Source: Ditylenchus dipsaci
Lineage: Eukaryota; Nematoda; Chromadorea; Rhabditida; Anguinidae
DNA: 64,000 nucleotides
Direction of reading: 5' to 3'
NCBI GenBank assembly: GCA_004194705.1
Contig: SADC01000089.1
Span: 62,001 to 126,000 of the forward strand
Shown: positions 32,851-44,808 of the stretch, one piece after another
Position numbering within the stretch: position 1 is the stretch's first letter
Layout of the letters: the number at the start of each line of letters is the position of its first letter
Notes under the pieces: generated by a model
What the model saw: the letters and a program-made list of their open reading frames with translations, nothing else
Databases searched by the model: none
Told to the model about the DNA's origin: nothing
Program-made: the position numbers and the translations under genes

Positions 32851-32928
32851 TTAAAAGATCATACATGTCCCGAATTTTCGTTAATTATTTTTCATTTTTT
32901 CTTGCGAGCCGGCTGGAATTTCAGTGAA

Positions 32929-33242
32929 AGGGGCATGATCGTCGCCGATGGGAATATTTTGAAAGGCGGGTACCAGCGAAATTCAAACAAGAATCAATTT
33001 GACGAAATTTCGGAAAAGTCGAAGAAAAATTATACCTACAGTGGGAATCGAACCGAAGACCGACTTTCACAGTCTGCCGCCACCATCCCACTAGGCCACT
33101 GATACTATTAGATGAAGAAAGTGTTTTTGGCTACTTATTCCCCGCAGTGTACTCAACTAAAATTAATTTTGAAATAATTCTTTTTTGAATTGACCTGGTA
33201 CCCGCCTTTTGAAATATTCCATCGGCGGCGAGCATGCCCCTT
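32929..33242. mobile_element. TTAA-type MITE (AGGGGCATG family) with tRNA-like core
   Basis: AAGGGGCATGATCGTCGCCG at the left and GGCGGCGAGCATGCCCCT at the right, with TTAA only at the right flank. AAAGGCGGGTACCAG has its complement at about 33198-33212. The core includes a minus-strand tRNA-like stretch at 33035-33110. Confidence 0.68.
33035..33110 (-). repeat. tRNA-like sequence
   Basis: The minus strand reads TCAGTGGCCTAGTGGGATGG (A-box) and TTCGGTTCGATTCCCACTG (B-box, T-arm). The putative anticodon loop lacks the conserved U33, so it is probably not a working tRNA. Confidence 0.45.
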
Positions 33243-34360
33243 TAACAAGAGAAAGTAAGCCAAAAGAGAGTCAACAATAATTTATGCACAAAACATGGTG
33301 TACCACGGCGAAAATCGACATTCGAAGCAACCTGTTGTTCACTTACCAGACTACATGTAATACCTACAAAAAAGTCCTACTTATTCCTATCTGCAACACA
33401 AACTCATCTTTTAATCCATTTTTAAGGCTTAAAGATTCTGTCGTTTTGCTTTTTTGCTAAAGAGATTAAGGGCTGTATAGGGAGAGGAAGGGAATAAAAG
33501 GGGTCCACTAATGACTCAGGGCCCACTTACAAGAAGATGTTGGACATAGCTTTAAATACTGGGGCCTATTGCTTGGGGCCTATTTAATAAACTCTGGTAT
33601 GCATGTTTTTTTATGCATCTAGAGTCATTTTCGAGTGATTTGTGTCTAAGGTATGTGGGTGTGCGCATGTCAACCCCAAGCCACCAAGCCCCCTAAGGGT
33701 AGGGAATGATGCGGCATTTACGGCAGACGTGATTTTTTTTGCATCAACAACAAGATAGAGGAGCTCATAAGGATCATTTGTAGTTGAAGAAGACAAAAAA
33801 TAAAGTCTGGAAAAAAAGTTACAGCCTTATTTAAGTCTGTAGTGCCCGGCCTATGGGTAACATCTTTAAAGGCCGATTTCAACGACCTTTATGGTTTGAA
33901 AAAAAAACCTGAGAATGCCATGGTGTTCTTCATGAAATTCGACCTCGAAAATGGCAAAAAGTCACACATGAGGACCGGAACGTTAAATATAGCATAGAAA
34001 TGGTCAATTGCACTATTTGGTTAAAGCCAAAAGTGTGTTTTTCAAGATCTAAGCGTGTTTAAGACCTGTACTGTTGCTGTGAAAAACATCTACATAAATT
34101 TTATGGAATTTTTTTGTCGTAAAACGCTACTCTCTTTCTACTCTCTTCGCGAATATTCGCGAACATCAGCTCATTCAGGCAGGGCAGTACTTTTAATTTG
34201 GTGGTGATTAGAGACAGTCAAAAGGTCAAAGACTGGTTGTCTTTGTGTAATGTGCTTGCAGCTACTTTAGGTTTGTCCTAAACGTTGAAGATCACAACGT
34301 GCCATTCCACACATTTACGATACTCTACAACTTTTCTTTAATCAATTTAAATGTTTGTAG
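33243..34360. other. intergenic, hairpin-family fragment at 33590-33710
   Basis: 33590-33710 holds the left half of the GTCTAAGGTATGTGGG hairpin family. The rest shows no exon with good boundaries. Confidence 0.45.
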
Positions 34361-34766
34361 GAGTATCAGGCCTGTGGATGTGCCAAATATCCCAAAGGAC
34401 AAGCAAAAAAGATATTCTGATATTCCAACAAGTCAGAAGATGCATGTACTACTGAGTATTTCTAAAGAGCTAAGTAGATAAAATCGTTAAACAAAGAAAA
34501 TTAAAAAAAATTTGTTTTTTAATTCAGCACCTTGCTAGATCCCGATTTCCATGCCCTTTCCAGCTGAAAATTAGGGAATACTGTGATACATATAATACGC
34601 ATCAAAATAAACTTTTTTTAATCTGACTTTAGGGAGTTAGGCACTATTTTGCACCATCTTGAAATGTCTAGGCTCGAAAACGCCGAAATCTGTAGCACGC
34701 TCGGAACAGACTTAGATCAGTTCGTAAAAAACTCAGGATCCGCAAACAGCTTCGCGAAATATTGAC
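34361..34766 (+). CDS. two possible exons of an unrecognised gene
   Basis: 34361-34472 (acceptor TTTGTAG; SIRPVDVPNIPKDKQKRYSD to KEL) and 34633-34766 (acceptor CTTTAG; ELGTILHHLEMSRLENAEIC to FAKY, then TGA). Both look coding, but the join is not in phase with any clear donor. After the TGA the same frame stays open (LCPKIQTTKVEVVRLLERVL) to 34848, and another frame reads RGGPGIGYLRNDG. This may be a decayed or error-containing gene end cut by the pogo-like MITE at 34880. No family recognised. Confidence 0.3.
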
Positions 34767-34879
34767 TCTGCCCCAAGATCCAGACCACCAAAGTTGAGGT
34801 GGTGCGATTATTAGAGCGAGTGCTCCTATTAGAGGAGGACCCGGTATAGGGTATTTGCGTAATGACGGTTTGCCAAATA

Positions 34880-35249
34880 CAGTCGACTCTCGATATAACG
34901 AACCCCGATACAACGAACTCTCGATATAACGAACCAATTTTTTTGTTCATTTGGCCAGCGATGAAGTAAAATGACTACAGTCGACTCTCGATATAACGAA
35001 CCCCTGGGGACCAGCCACAGGGGTTCGTTATATCGAGAGTTTGTTGTATCGAGTGGCAACTATAGTCATTTTACTTCATCGCTGGCCAAATGAACAAAAA
35101 AAATTGGTTCGTTATATCGAGAGTTCGTTGTATCGGGGGTTCGTTATATCGAGAGTCGACTGTATAGTTGCCACTCGATACAACAAACTCTCGATATAAC
35201 GAACCCCTGTGGCTGGTCCCCAGGGGTTCGTTATATCGAGAGTCGACTG
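34880..35249. mobile_element. nest of pogo-like MITEs (ATATAACGAAC words)
   Basis: Four termini of the form CAGTCGACTCTCGATATAAC or its complement occur within 370 bp, at 34880, 34979, 35160 and 35249. At least one copy lies inside another. The centre GGGGACCAGCC occurs in both orientations. Outer flanks are TA. Confidence 0.85.
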
Positions 35250-35252
35250 TAA

Positions 35253-35735
35253 CGGTTGGCTGTAAGTGATTTACGCCCTCAAAATGCTCATTTACGCCCT
35301 CAAATCTATATATTGCCATTTTTAGTCAACTTTTTGCTAGAACTTTTTTTAATATTTTTACACCATCACGTAGCCCTGAATCGTGGCTTTCTTATGAGCT
35401 ATCAAACTTTGCTGAATATATTTAGAAATGCAGAGATTTAAGGGTTTTGAAAGACAAATTTTCTTGAAATGCAGAGATTTAAGGGTTTTGAAAGACAAAT
35501 TTTCTTGAAATTTTTTTTTTGAAACCCCTAAATCTCTGCATTTCTAAATATATTCAGCAAAATTTGATATCTCATAAGAAAGCCAAGATTCAGGGCTACG
35601 CGATGGTGTAAAAATATTAAAAAAGTTCTAGCAAAAAGTTGACTAAAAATGGCAATATATAGATTTGAGGGCGTAAATGAGCATCTTGAGGTCGTAAATG
35701 AGCATTTTGATAGAGTAAATGAATTTTAGCCATAA
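35253..35735. repeat. foldback with a tandem duplication at its centre
   Basis: ATGCTCATTTACGCCCTCAA and its complement bound arms of about 200 bp. Near the centre a unit of about 47 bases (GCAGAGATTTAAGGGTTTTG) is repeated in tandem at 35425-35515. Confidence 0.8.
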
Positions 35736-36352
35736 CGGTTTTGATGAACTTCTTTTGGCGAAATGGTTTACTTGCGAAGTGGTTTTTTCGACAAGTGGTT
35801 TTTTGCCAACCGTCATATCGTCTGAATTTCCTAGTTTTTAGGAGCATTTTCATATGCGAATCGGCTATGCTGAGCCTGAATTTGTCAAAAAAAATTGTCT
35901 GCAATTACAAAACGAGAAGTTTCAGAAGTAACCCTCGATTTGATAATCCTACATTTGTAAGCAAGTTTTGTATAGCTCCATTCATACTCCCGCGGGACAC
36001 GGGACACGGGACAAAATTTAGGTATAATTTTTGAATGTCCCGCGGGACAATAATTATGTCCCGCGTGACAGAGAAGCGGGACATGAGTCACGGGACAAAT
36101 TTAATTCCAAAATTTTGTTGTCCCGCGGGACAACAGTTTCAAGATGCGGGACAAACTCGCGGGACACCCTTTTTTGTCCCGCGGGACACCAAGTCACGGG
36201 ACAATATTTTGTGTTTAGTAAGTCTGGAAAAAAACGATTCTCATACATTTCTCTTAATGTTACTTTCGCGTGTTCTCTTTCGTTTTTGCTAAAGCTGTGA
36301 TCGATATTGAAGGTAACCGTTTTTGCCGTGTTATAGTACACGTTTTAGACAA

Positions 36353-37758
36353 ATGGAAAATCTCGAATTGTTAGAAACTATTGGTTGGTGGGCTTTGCGT
36401 AAGAAAAGAAGCTACGTCAGACCGGCTCATTATAAAAGTGCTCTCCATCGCAATTCCTTCGCAGTTTTCTGGAGGTACTACAGCAGTCCGGATGAAGGTG
36501 ACTTGAAGCGGTTTTTGCGACTCAGCCAAACAGAGTTTGAAATGATTTATTCACTTGTATGTTACATGAATTGTTTGCTATCACAGCTTGGATCTAGTCT
36601 TGTCTGTCTTGTTTTAGGTTCATCGTCAATTAGAAGCACATTGTCCTACGCATCTTAGGCAATAGAGGGAAAAGAACGTCTGGCAGTTTTTATCAGGTAA
36701 CATACTTAGCAACACGTTTAGCCATTGTTGTCATTTCAAAAACTTTCTTAGATTCATAGCATTTGGTCCAACCTACAGCGCAGTGGCTCCTCTGTTCGTG
36801 ATCGGTGATTCCACGGTGCATGACATCTGCAAAGAGGTATCAGAAGCGATTGTCACAGCTATGCAGACGGAGTACTTGCCAACGCCAACTCGTCAAACGT
36901 GGGAGAGAAGCGCGGAGGGATTCAATCGACTCAGACAGTTTCCGAAGACTTTGGGGGCTATAGACGGGAAACATATCGCGATTGTGAAACCTGAGCACTC
37001 GGGAGCAGCATTTTTTCAACTACAAGGTTTTTTAATGTCGGTTCTTGTGCCATTATGCTTCCGTGATTTCAGAAGTTCTACTCGATTGTTCTTTTGGCCA
37101 TTGCGGATGCGGAATCTCGCTTTCTGATGGTGGATATTGGTGCTTCTGGTCGAAACAGCGATTCAACGCTTTGGATTTCAAGCCCATTAAGAAATTTCCT
37201 GGAGTCGCCCGAAGCTGCTTTGCCACTAAATGAAGAGGGTTCGCTACCGTTTATTTTCCTTGGGGACGGTGGATTCGGATGCACAGATCTGGTATATTTA
37301 GGTCAATATATCTCAATCATAAAATCTATTTAATCTTTTTTTTTTAAGGTCGTGACTCCTTTCACAGATAGAGGTGCCGACTCACAAGAAAAGATCGCGT
37401 TCAATGGTCGATTGAGCAGGGCAAGTAGTGCAGTGGAGCACGCATTTGGTATCTTTGCAAAAAGGTGGCGTATTTTTTTAGGAACAATCGAAGCCAGGTA
37501 AGTCTGTTTCATGCTTCACATAGTGAATCAGTATGTCATCGTTTCAGGCCAGAAACTGCTCGACTCTATACTCTGGCTGCCGTGATTCTGCATAATTTTC
37601 TGAGGGATCCAGTTGAAGAAGAAGATCTCAATTTTAGATTCCCGGACGACAGAAGAATGCTTATTGATCACAGGGCGCCTGAAGCTGGGAGGCAAGGAAG
37701 ATTGATTCGAGATCGATTTGTTGATGTTGTGATCAGAGGTGTTCAAGATGTTGTTTGA
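36353..37758 (+). CDS. PIF/Harbinger (HARBI1-like) DDE nuclease
   Basis: Six exons: about 36353-36556, 36618-36696, 36752-37026, 37073-37291, 37348-37497, 37548-37758, separated by introns of 46-61 nt with GT-AG ends. Sequence: METNLEL-type start (MENLELLETIGWW), EERLA-like GKERLAVFI, AIDGKHI (first Asp), LGDGGFG (second Asp), SSAVEHAFGIFAKRW (Glu) and AVILHNFLRD, all in the order of this nuclease family. Two one-base breaks occur: near 36657 (stop after HCPTHLRQ unless one base is added) and at 37010, where T6 for T5 prevents FFNYK. So it is either freshly damaged or miscalled. Works with a Myb/SANT DNA-binding partner in known elements. Confidence 0.9.
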
Positions 37759-37894
37759 GGTAAATAAAGATGGTTTGATTGGCACTTCTTATGTTTTGTT
37801 CGTTGAATATCCCAGATATCTTCTTTTGTTGTGATTGTTGTTGCTTTCATATGCTTGGATGTTTTTATTTCTGCCAATCACGTATATTTCAGAA

Positions 37895-37997
37895 AATGTC
37901 GTCAGTTACGGAGAGTGCTTTGAGCAAAGCTGCTAAGAAAAAAGCAAGAAATCGACTGATGAGAAGCAAGCCAAGCAAGTCGTCGCACTCGTCATAG
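37895..37997 (+). CDS. short basic ORF in Harbinger element
   Basis: MSSVTESALSKAAKKKARNR to SHSS, 33 codons, after an AG. In two-gene Harbinger elements a Myb/SANT protein lies beside the nuclease. No Myb signature remains here, so this is a remnant or chance frame. Confidence 0.25.
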
Positions 37998-38680
37998 GGT
38001 TGAAGGAAAGACTGGTGATGGCGCTGAAGATGGCGCTGAAATGAGCCTAAAGGAATACCAAGCTTCTCTGCAAGAGTGTTAGTGTTGTTCGGCACATGTT
38101 GTTGTAGATGTTATTCAATAAAGTTATATGGTTTGCGAAGTATTTTGTCTTAGTCTGAGTAGAATGTAAGCGTGGGTGTAATAGGTGCTGCAGATGTAGA
38201 GTTCACTGGTGGCATCATGTACCGCATTCAATTCTGAGTCAAAAGTATCAATTATTACGCTAGGCCCACCGATTATCGGCCATCTTCAATACATTTATTG
38301 TAATCTTAGGGTTGTCCCGCGAGTCGGTGTCCCGCGGGACAATAGCCAAAATGTGTCCGTGACTGTGTCCCGTGACTTTTGTCCCGCTACTCTGTCCCGC
38401 GTGACAATATCGTTGTCCCGCGGGACATAGTCGCGGGACAAAAGTCACGGGACACAATTTGTCCCGTGTCCCGTGTCCCGCGGGAGTATGAATGGAGCTT
38501 ATACGATTTCAAGTTCAGGATAGCCGATTTGCATATAAAAATGCTCCTAAAATTAGGAAATTGAATGTAAAATTTCAAATTCCTAAAAATCGAAAATTTG
38601 ACTATTTTTTGTCTCGAGCGGAATTTCAAATTTGACACTGAGCTCAACGAAAAGAACAGTTTTACAGAACGACCTGCGAC

Positions 38681-39156
38681 CAGTGTTTTCAAAAGTCAAG
38701 GTCAAGTTCAAGGTCAAGGGAAAACTTGACTTTAAAACTTCAAGGTCGTTTTTCTCGATTTTTAGTAAGGAAAATGGGTCTGAATTTTTTTTCTAACCCC
38801 TAAACTCAAGATTTTGCGCTGAACAAAACGTACTTTTCAGAATAACGATATAATTTTTGTACGATGAGATATAGCCTATAGTCAAGGTAAAATCACCTTG
38901 ATTTTACCTTGACCTTGACTTTCGCTAAAATCAAGGTGATTTACCTTGACTTTAGGCTATATCTCATCGTACAAAAATTATATCGTTATTCTGAAAAGTA
39001 CGTTTTGTTCAGCGCAAAATCTTGACTTTAAGGGATAGGAAAAAAGTTCAGACCCATTTTCCTTACTAAAAATCGAGAAAAACGACCTTGAAGTTTTAAA
39101 GTCAAGTTTTACCTTGACCTTGACCTTGAACTTGACCTTGACTTTTGAAAACACTG
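38681..39156. mobile_element. hAT-type MITE (GGTCAAG words), 8-bp TSD
   Basis: CAGTGTTTTCAAAAGTCAAG and CTTGACTTTTGAAAACACTG are the ends, flanked by exact CCTGCGAC duplications (38673-38680, 39157-39164). The whole is a near-perfect 476-bp palindrome. Confidence 0.93.
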
Positions 39157-39159
39157 CCT

Positions 39160-39388
39160 GCGACTCGCTACAAATTGTGACTCGCTACAATTTTTCAAAT
39201 TGGCGCGTTTTGGTGCTCACTCTGGGACACACGTTTGAGTCCGTCCTAACGTGCGCTGGCCTACCCTTGCCTAAGCCTAAGGCCTAAGTTAAAAAAAAGT
39301 TAGTAGAACATGCAAAAAACAGTCAAAAAAATGAAATTAAAAAATTCAAAATTGTAGCGAGTCACAATTTGTAGCGAGTCGCAATTTT
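39160..39388. repeat. MITE with ACTCGCTACAA termini
   Basis: TGCGACTCGCTACAAATTGT and its complement at 39355-39388. The preceding hAT MITE inserted into its left tip. Right after it is the CATGCTGAACTCGAA box also seen in many other elements. Confidence 0.65.
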
Positions 39389-39864
39389 ACCGTTTTACAA
39401 GCAAATCGACCATGCTGAACTCGAACCTGATGTCAGGCTTACATGTTTTTGTACAAATGACCCAAAACCATCAAGAAATACAAAATATCTTGATAGGATA
39501 TTCGAATATATTAGGAGTATCCCAAAAATAGGAGGAAAAATCCCCATTGAGGATACAGTCAAACTTCAACTTACACCCTGTATAACGTACATATAACGTA
39601 CACCCTACCCCAGCATAGTAGGATACAAATCTCAGCCCTGCTCCACTGACAAAATGTGAAACTTGCTTTTAGATTTTAATTGTCTTGCAAAGTTTGCTGG
39701 CATAATCACTATATATAGAAGTTGTCCCTGTAGAACCGTGTAATTTATTACGGAAGACATTTGTGTTACAAATACATGAGGTTGTATTAGTGAGTGGCTG
39801 GCACAGCAATCATTATCATTCATCATTGTGTGTTAATATTCTCAATAGTTTCAGCAAATTCGAG

Positions 39865-41265
39865 ATGCTCATCAAAGTGAAGACATTGACTGGAAAAGAA
39901 ATCGAGGTTAGTCCGTCGCATTGTAAAACTGGATATTTCTCTGTTCACACTACTGTTTCGACCTCGTGCAGTCGTTTTAGGAATCTTTTACGGTTTAACC
40001 ATCTAATAATTTGACTGTATTGATATCCAGTGTTTTCAAAATCAGAATGCCATAATGAGAGTGAGATTTTACAGAATGCGGATGACAATTTAGTAAATTC
40101 TGAATGGATTCTCATTCTGTAAATTCTCATTCTCATTCTGGTATTCTACTTTTTGAAAAAACTGGTGGATTTACATTGAAAATTCTATCCCTTATCTACG
40201 AATGAATTCCGTGATGCTGGTTGTCAGTAACGGATTGATCGGGTGGTGAATCTGTACAAATTGTTGCCCCGATTCTTTTGGTAACAATAAAGTGACCTGT
40301 TTGTGCTGCTTTATGGCCTGTTAATATACTTCGAGTTCGTGTTGGAGTTCGGACTTTTGGCTACGTGAACACCTTTGATTCGAATTCTAACTCAAACCCG
40401 AAGGTGTTAAAGTACTTTGAGTCCGACTTCGAGTTCAAATTTTAACGTATTCATGTGCATTACTTGGACTTCGCTTTAGTAGACCCCTAGAAATAACTTT
40501 AAGTTGCTCTTGGCCACTCTGGGGTAAAATTCTGAGCGGTCTATGCTATATACATAGACATACATCGAACTCAAACTCAACGCACGTCAACACCTTCAAG
40601 TTCGGATTTTTAGCTACATGAACACCCTCGATCTGAACTTGAACTCGAAGTACGTGAACAAGCCATGATTATCGTCAATAGCAGATGTTTATAAACACTC
40701 CAGTCACTTTCGTCTACCCTATACCTAATTATCGTCATTATATGAAACAATCCCACCGAAAAGTCACCCCTAGTCGCCATGGAAATTCTACTTGATTTTT
40801 ATAAGTATATGAGATTAAGCAAAATTTAGTACTCTTCGCATTCTATATTTTGCTGACTCTGTGTACTGTTTTTCAGCTAGATGTCGACGCCAGTGACAGG
40901 GTGGAGCGAGTCAAAGAAAAGGTAAATAAAAACAAATTTGTTCTGGTTACTCTTCTATAAATTTAGATTGAAGAAAAGGAAGGTATCCCTCCGCCACAGC
41001 AGCGACTTATTTTTTCTGGTATGTTCTATTGATGTACGAAACATGGCCTTTGCCATCTTTTTAGTTTTACTAGATGTTTTTTAGGCAAGCAAATGGCTGA
41101 TGACAAAACTGTAGCGGAGTATAAGGTAATAGTCGTTTTGAACTCAAGTCCTTGTAGTCATCATTTCAATATCCCTTCGATTGAAGTTTCTGTAAGTTTC
41201 TGTTTTAGGTGGTCGCTGGATCGGTGTTGCATTTGGTGTTGGCTCTTCGGGGAGGTGGGTTCTGA
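39865..41265 (+). CDS. NEDD8: NEDD8 ubiquitin-like modifier, five exons, intact
   Basis: Exons 39865-39906, 40877-40921, 40967-41018, 41085-41125 and 41209-41265, all GT-AG with correct phase, encode 78 residues: MLIKVKTLTGKEIE, LDVDASDRVERVKEK, IEEKEGIPPPQQRLIFSG, KQMADDKTVAEYK, VVAGSVLHLVLALRGG, then GF. The beta-grasp fold matches NEDD8 rather than ubiquitin (MLIKVKTLTGKEIE start, Ala at position 72 before LRGG). A hydrolase would remove the last GF to expose Gly76, which is conjugated through the NAE/UBC12 cascade to cullins. The first coding exon follows TTTCAG by 10 bases, which fits a trans-splice or a 5' UTR intron acceptor. Intron 1 (970 nt) holds a PIF-like MITE; the other introns are 45-83 nt. 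Confidence 0.97.
40316..40667. mobile_element. decayed PIF-like MITE in NEDD8 intron 1
   Basis: GGCCTGTTAATATACTTCGA at the left and AGTACGTGAACAAGCCA at the right resemble the ends of the 58735 element (GGCTTGTTCACG). Words CTTCGAGTTCG and GTGAACACC recur. It is internal to a working-looking gene. Confidence 0.65.
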
Positions 41266-42720
41266 TCGCACAAAATTCCCAAATTCGAAAATATTCATCA
41301 TTGTTGTACTCTGTTTATGTGTGGAATGGAGATAAACTGTGTAGGACAGCTTGAGTCTACTCGATTACTGTATTTGACTTAGCAATTTTAGTTGACTTAC
41401 ATAACATCTTATTACAGCGTAAGAGTTTGTGCCATTATTCTCTGAATCTCTCTTAGTTTACTTTGTTTTATTTATCTCGCTTTTCTTGTTAAAACAAAGA
41501 TGATTCTGGTTCCCGCACTTGTGTCCATTCCACCCTCTGACATTATATTTTTGAAAGACTTTCATGTTTGTGAATTCTTTCATGCCGCGTGTACCCGTGT
41601 TGGCGAAAAGCTAATAAGCGAAAACTTAATGACAAACGGTGGTGAAAAGCTAAGAAACTGTTTTTGCGGGTTTACTAAAGGGGGGAAAAACCTTTTGCGA
41701 AAACACGATTGAGCGAATTAGAATCGCAATGTGATCGGGTGAACCGCTCAGAATCTCATCACCGAAGTGAACAAACTTTAACTTTGAAATATAATTCTAG
41801 AATGGTTGCATTCTGATGAACTCATACTTTAACATTGAACTTTGAACTTTATCTTTAAACTTTTAACCTAAAAATCTTATAATACAGTATTTTTCTCTAT
41901 TAAACGTGCCGGCCCGTTTAATTTTCAAACCTTCCGTACGGGTCTCGTTTATGAGAGAGAGTTCGTTTAATAAAGAGGGCACATTTATTTTTCAACAAAA
42001 ATTGTTCGAAATTTTTTTAGAACAAACAAATTATATTTTTTTGCATCAATCTTCTCCGTTTTTCTCAGATGACCCATTTTTTGTTTCGATTAATTTTTTT
42101 GATTTTTACGTTGTTAGTGCTAGACGCAGGCAGGAGCTTCATTCCATTCCTTACCTAGTTTTGTAATCACATCCCTTGTCTTGGATGCAGTTGTAAAAAG
42201 TAAAAAACTCGCTCTCTGTTTTTAGTCAATATCCTGGTTCAAAACAGCAAGATTATTTTTACTGGATACCAGAGTGATGGGAATGTTGTTTACTAACCAG
42301 AACGTAGATCTTTTAAAAATAATGAGGGTAGGATTTCAATTTATGTAGTGGCAAGCGGTTTTCGGCTGTCGAAAAAACATGATAGCTTCAGGTTCTCTTA
42401 TAGTGCTCTGAATCAGGCATGGCGGTAATTCAGGATTCTCATCTGTATTTTATTTCAAAATTTGCACTTTATTTAGGATTTAAAATCTTTTCAAAAATGA
42501 TGAAATCACACTTTTTGCTGAAAAACGACCAAATAAAAAAAATGTACCTTATTAAGAAACTAGGGTCTGCAGGCGCCCATGCCGTGTGGGAATATTGGTG
42601 GTTCAGGCACTATTCTTGTGGTTCGGGAACAATAGTGGTTCATTTAGATTAGCAGTTCGGGTAGATTAATCTTTCGAGTGCGTTAATGGTTAGGGCAGAT
42701 TATCCACCCTCCTTGTTAAT
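41266..42720. other. NEDD8 3' flank and intergenic
   Basis: An AACAAAG region and unremarkable AT-rich DNA. A pogo-like half MITE (TACAGTATTTTTCTCTATTAAACGTGC) starts at 41886, with TTTAATAAAGAG near 41960. No further gene seen. Confidence 0.4.
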
Positions 42721-42724
42721 TATT

Positions 42725-43112
42725 GGACAATACTTTTTTTTGGCGCAAAAACTTTTTTGGCGCAAATTTTGTTTCGCGTAATTATATTAAAAATTTTCAA
42801 TTTTTTTTTAAACATTAAACATCATCATGTAGCCCTGCTCTTCTAGTTTCTGGTCAGGTATCATTTATTGCATTATCTTTTAAAAACGTGATACGAAAAC
42901 GTTTTTACCAATTTGGTTCATACTTTTACATTTTTGTATCCTATTTTTTAGAGATGATGCAATAAATGATATCTCATCAGAAACTAGAAGAGTAGGGCTA
43001 CATGATGATGTTAAAACTTTTGAAAAAAGTTGAAAATTTTTAATATAATTACGCAAAACAAAAATTTGCGCCGAAAAAAGTGGATTTGCGCCAAAAAAAA
43101 AAGTATTGTCCT
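42725..43112. repeat. foldback with TTTGGCGCAAA ends
   Basis: GGACAATACTTTTTTTTGGC at the left and its complement AAAAAAGTATTGTCC before TTAA at the right. The centre holds the complementary CATCATGTAGCCCTGCTCTT. Related shorter elements lie at 46990-47165 and 63110-63240. Confidence 0.7.
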
Positions 43113-43829
43113 TAATTATCTTATCCACCCCAATTATCCATTCCACTAAAAAAAGGTTTTTCCTTGTGACCAAATGGGCACTCATAAGATTAACCCTGAA
43201 AACCACCACTTTTCACTTTCAAGGGGAAAAATCTCAATTTTTTCACAGCGATCTTCAAATCTGATTGCGAAAGGTCCTGCGCCATTAAAAGAGCTTTCGA
43301 AAGAGTATAAATATGCAAATAAAAATATTACACTAAAAAGTTTTCCTTTGTGACCAAACCTGTACTCAAATTGGCGACAGACGCTCCTCTTCCAAATACT
43401 ATATAGAGATTTTCAGATGAGAACCTTGCGTTAATGCGAAAAAATAGATTTCGGAATTTTGTGGATACAAATAGAAATCATACCGTATTTCCTTCAATTG
43501 CAAACTGGACTCTAATTAGCCACTACCTGGAGTGCTATGAAAAAATGAGCCACCATGGCGTCCTATCAAAGAAAGTACGGTAGTGCAAGTTTTATGCGAT
43601 AGAGATTCTGTGGTATAAAGCTTGATGGCTTTTTTCTACGTTAAAGATATCTCGAAATATTTGATTTAAAAAACTAACTTTATAATACTAGGCTAAGTCT
43701 AGAAATTATGCTAAGAGTATCTCATATAGTGCGGAAAAAAACTGAAAACACCATTGTGTAGAGCGTTTAAAACTGCATCAGATGCAAGTGTTAGATTTGA
43801 AGCAAGATAATGGTTTCTTTTGTCTTTAA
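43113..43829. other. spacer with a small TACCGTATTT palindrome
   Basis: Around 43482-43582, TACCGTATTTCCTTCAATTG and CAAAGAAAGTACGGTA form a small foldback related to the 3461 family. Otherwise nothing recognised. Confidence 0.4.
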
Positions 43830-44059
43830 AGGGGCGTGCCTACGCTAATAAGAGATGGTGCCCGGAATTCAAACATTTTTCCTAATCATTGAAGTTCTGT
43901 ACGGATTTTTCAACTTGGTTTCTAACAAAACCCTTCCTAAAATTTAATTTTAGGCCTTGTTTTGTTAGAAACCAAGTTGAAAAATCCGTACAGAAGTTCA
44001 GTGATTAGGAAAAAATTTTGAATTTCCGTCACCACCTCTTATTAGCGTGGGCATGCCCT
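43830..44059. mobile_element. TTAA-type palindromic MITE, 230 bp
   Basis: AGGGGCGTGCCTACGCTAAT and ATTAGCGTGGGCATGCCCT between TTAA duplications. Core GTACGGATTTTTCAACTTGG and its complement; half of this core also appears at 4.63 kb. Confidence 0.88.
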
Positions 44060-44149
44060 TTAAGGGATTGAATAAATATGCAGGATGCATGGTTATATAT
44101 TTTTGTTTTCTTGTTTCCGCTTTTTGTTTTCTTCTCTAAAAGAAGAATA

Positions 44150-44335
44150 CAGTCGAACCTCGATTTAGTGGCACCCCGATTTAGTGGCACCCTCGATTTA
44201 GTGGCACCCTGAGGGCGATTTGGTTAGCCAGAGTTGGCCAAACTTGGCCAAAGTTTACCCCGATTTAGTGGCACCTCGATTTAGTGGCACCTAAGGCTTG
44301 GTCCCTAGGGGTGCCACTAAATCGAGGTTTGACTG
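44150..44335. mobile_element. pogo-like MITE (GATTTAGTGGCACC words)
   Basis: CAGTCGAACCTCGATTTAGT after TA; AAATCGAGGTTTGACTG before TA. The word GATTTAGTGGCACC occurs five times in the plus orientation. Confidence 0.88.
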
Positions 44336-44808
44336 TAGCACAAACACACATTAAATCCAAGACTCGTATCTGATACAGTTTTCAACGCTCTACACAATGA
44401 TGTTTTTAATTTTTTCAAATACCGTGTGAAATATTGGAAGATCACAAAAACAATGTGCAACTACCCTAATTTCTATAAAAAATTGCTGGTTTTCAGGTAC
44501 TTTTAGGGTCAAATTGTTTGGTCTCAAATTAGTCGGAATTAGCTGGTTGTCTTGCAAGTCCTGGCACTGGTTATATTGCATTTTTCCTAGTAATAATTTC
44601 AGTGTATTGTAGGCCAAATTTTCTTAGAACTTTTATCAGAGAATAAGCCTAACAAGCTGTCCTTCAAAATCAATATAAGAAAATTTCTTTTTTTGAATTG
44701 GCGCCCTTTCTTTTCCCAGTAATTTTATGATAAAGAAATTGAACCTAGGTCCCTTTTAGGACTGAAATTGATTGCTCTTTCAGATGGCGTAAAGTAATAA
44801 TTTTCAAC

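Larger units (their letters stand above)
35974..38499 (+). mobile_element. PIF/Harbinger element, near complete, 2.5 kb
   Basis: Ends AGCTCCATTCATACTCCCGC and GCGGGAGTATGAATGGAGCT are complements, flanked by TAT on both sides. Each end has about eight copies of the palindromic word GTCCCGCGGGACA. It encodes a DDE nuclease (36353-37758). A short second ORF (37895-37997) could be a remnant of the Myb-like partner gene. Short stretches just outside both ends (35835-35885 and 38505-38570) are also complementary, so it may have landed in an older foldback. Confidence 0.93.

Noticed and set aside
32640..33110. Functional tRNA genes
   Set aside because: B-boxes are good, but D, anticodon and acceptor stems do not pair and U33 is missing in one. 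SINE heads or pseudo-tRNAs are likelier.
34764..34848. In-frame TGA as a possible selenocysteine codon
   Set aside because: No selenoprotein family or downstream hairpin recognised, and the exon itself is uncertain.
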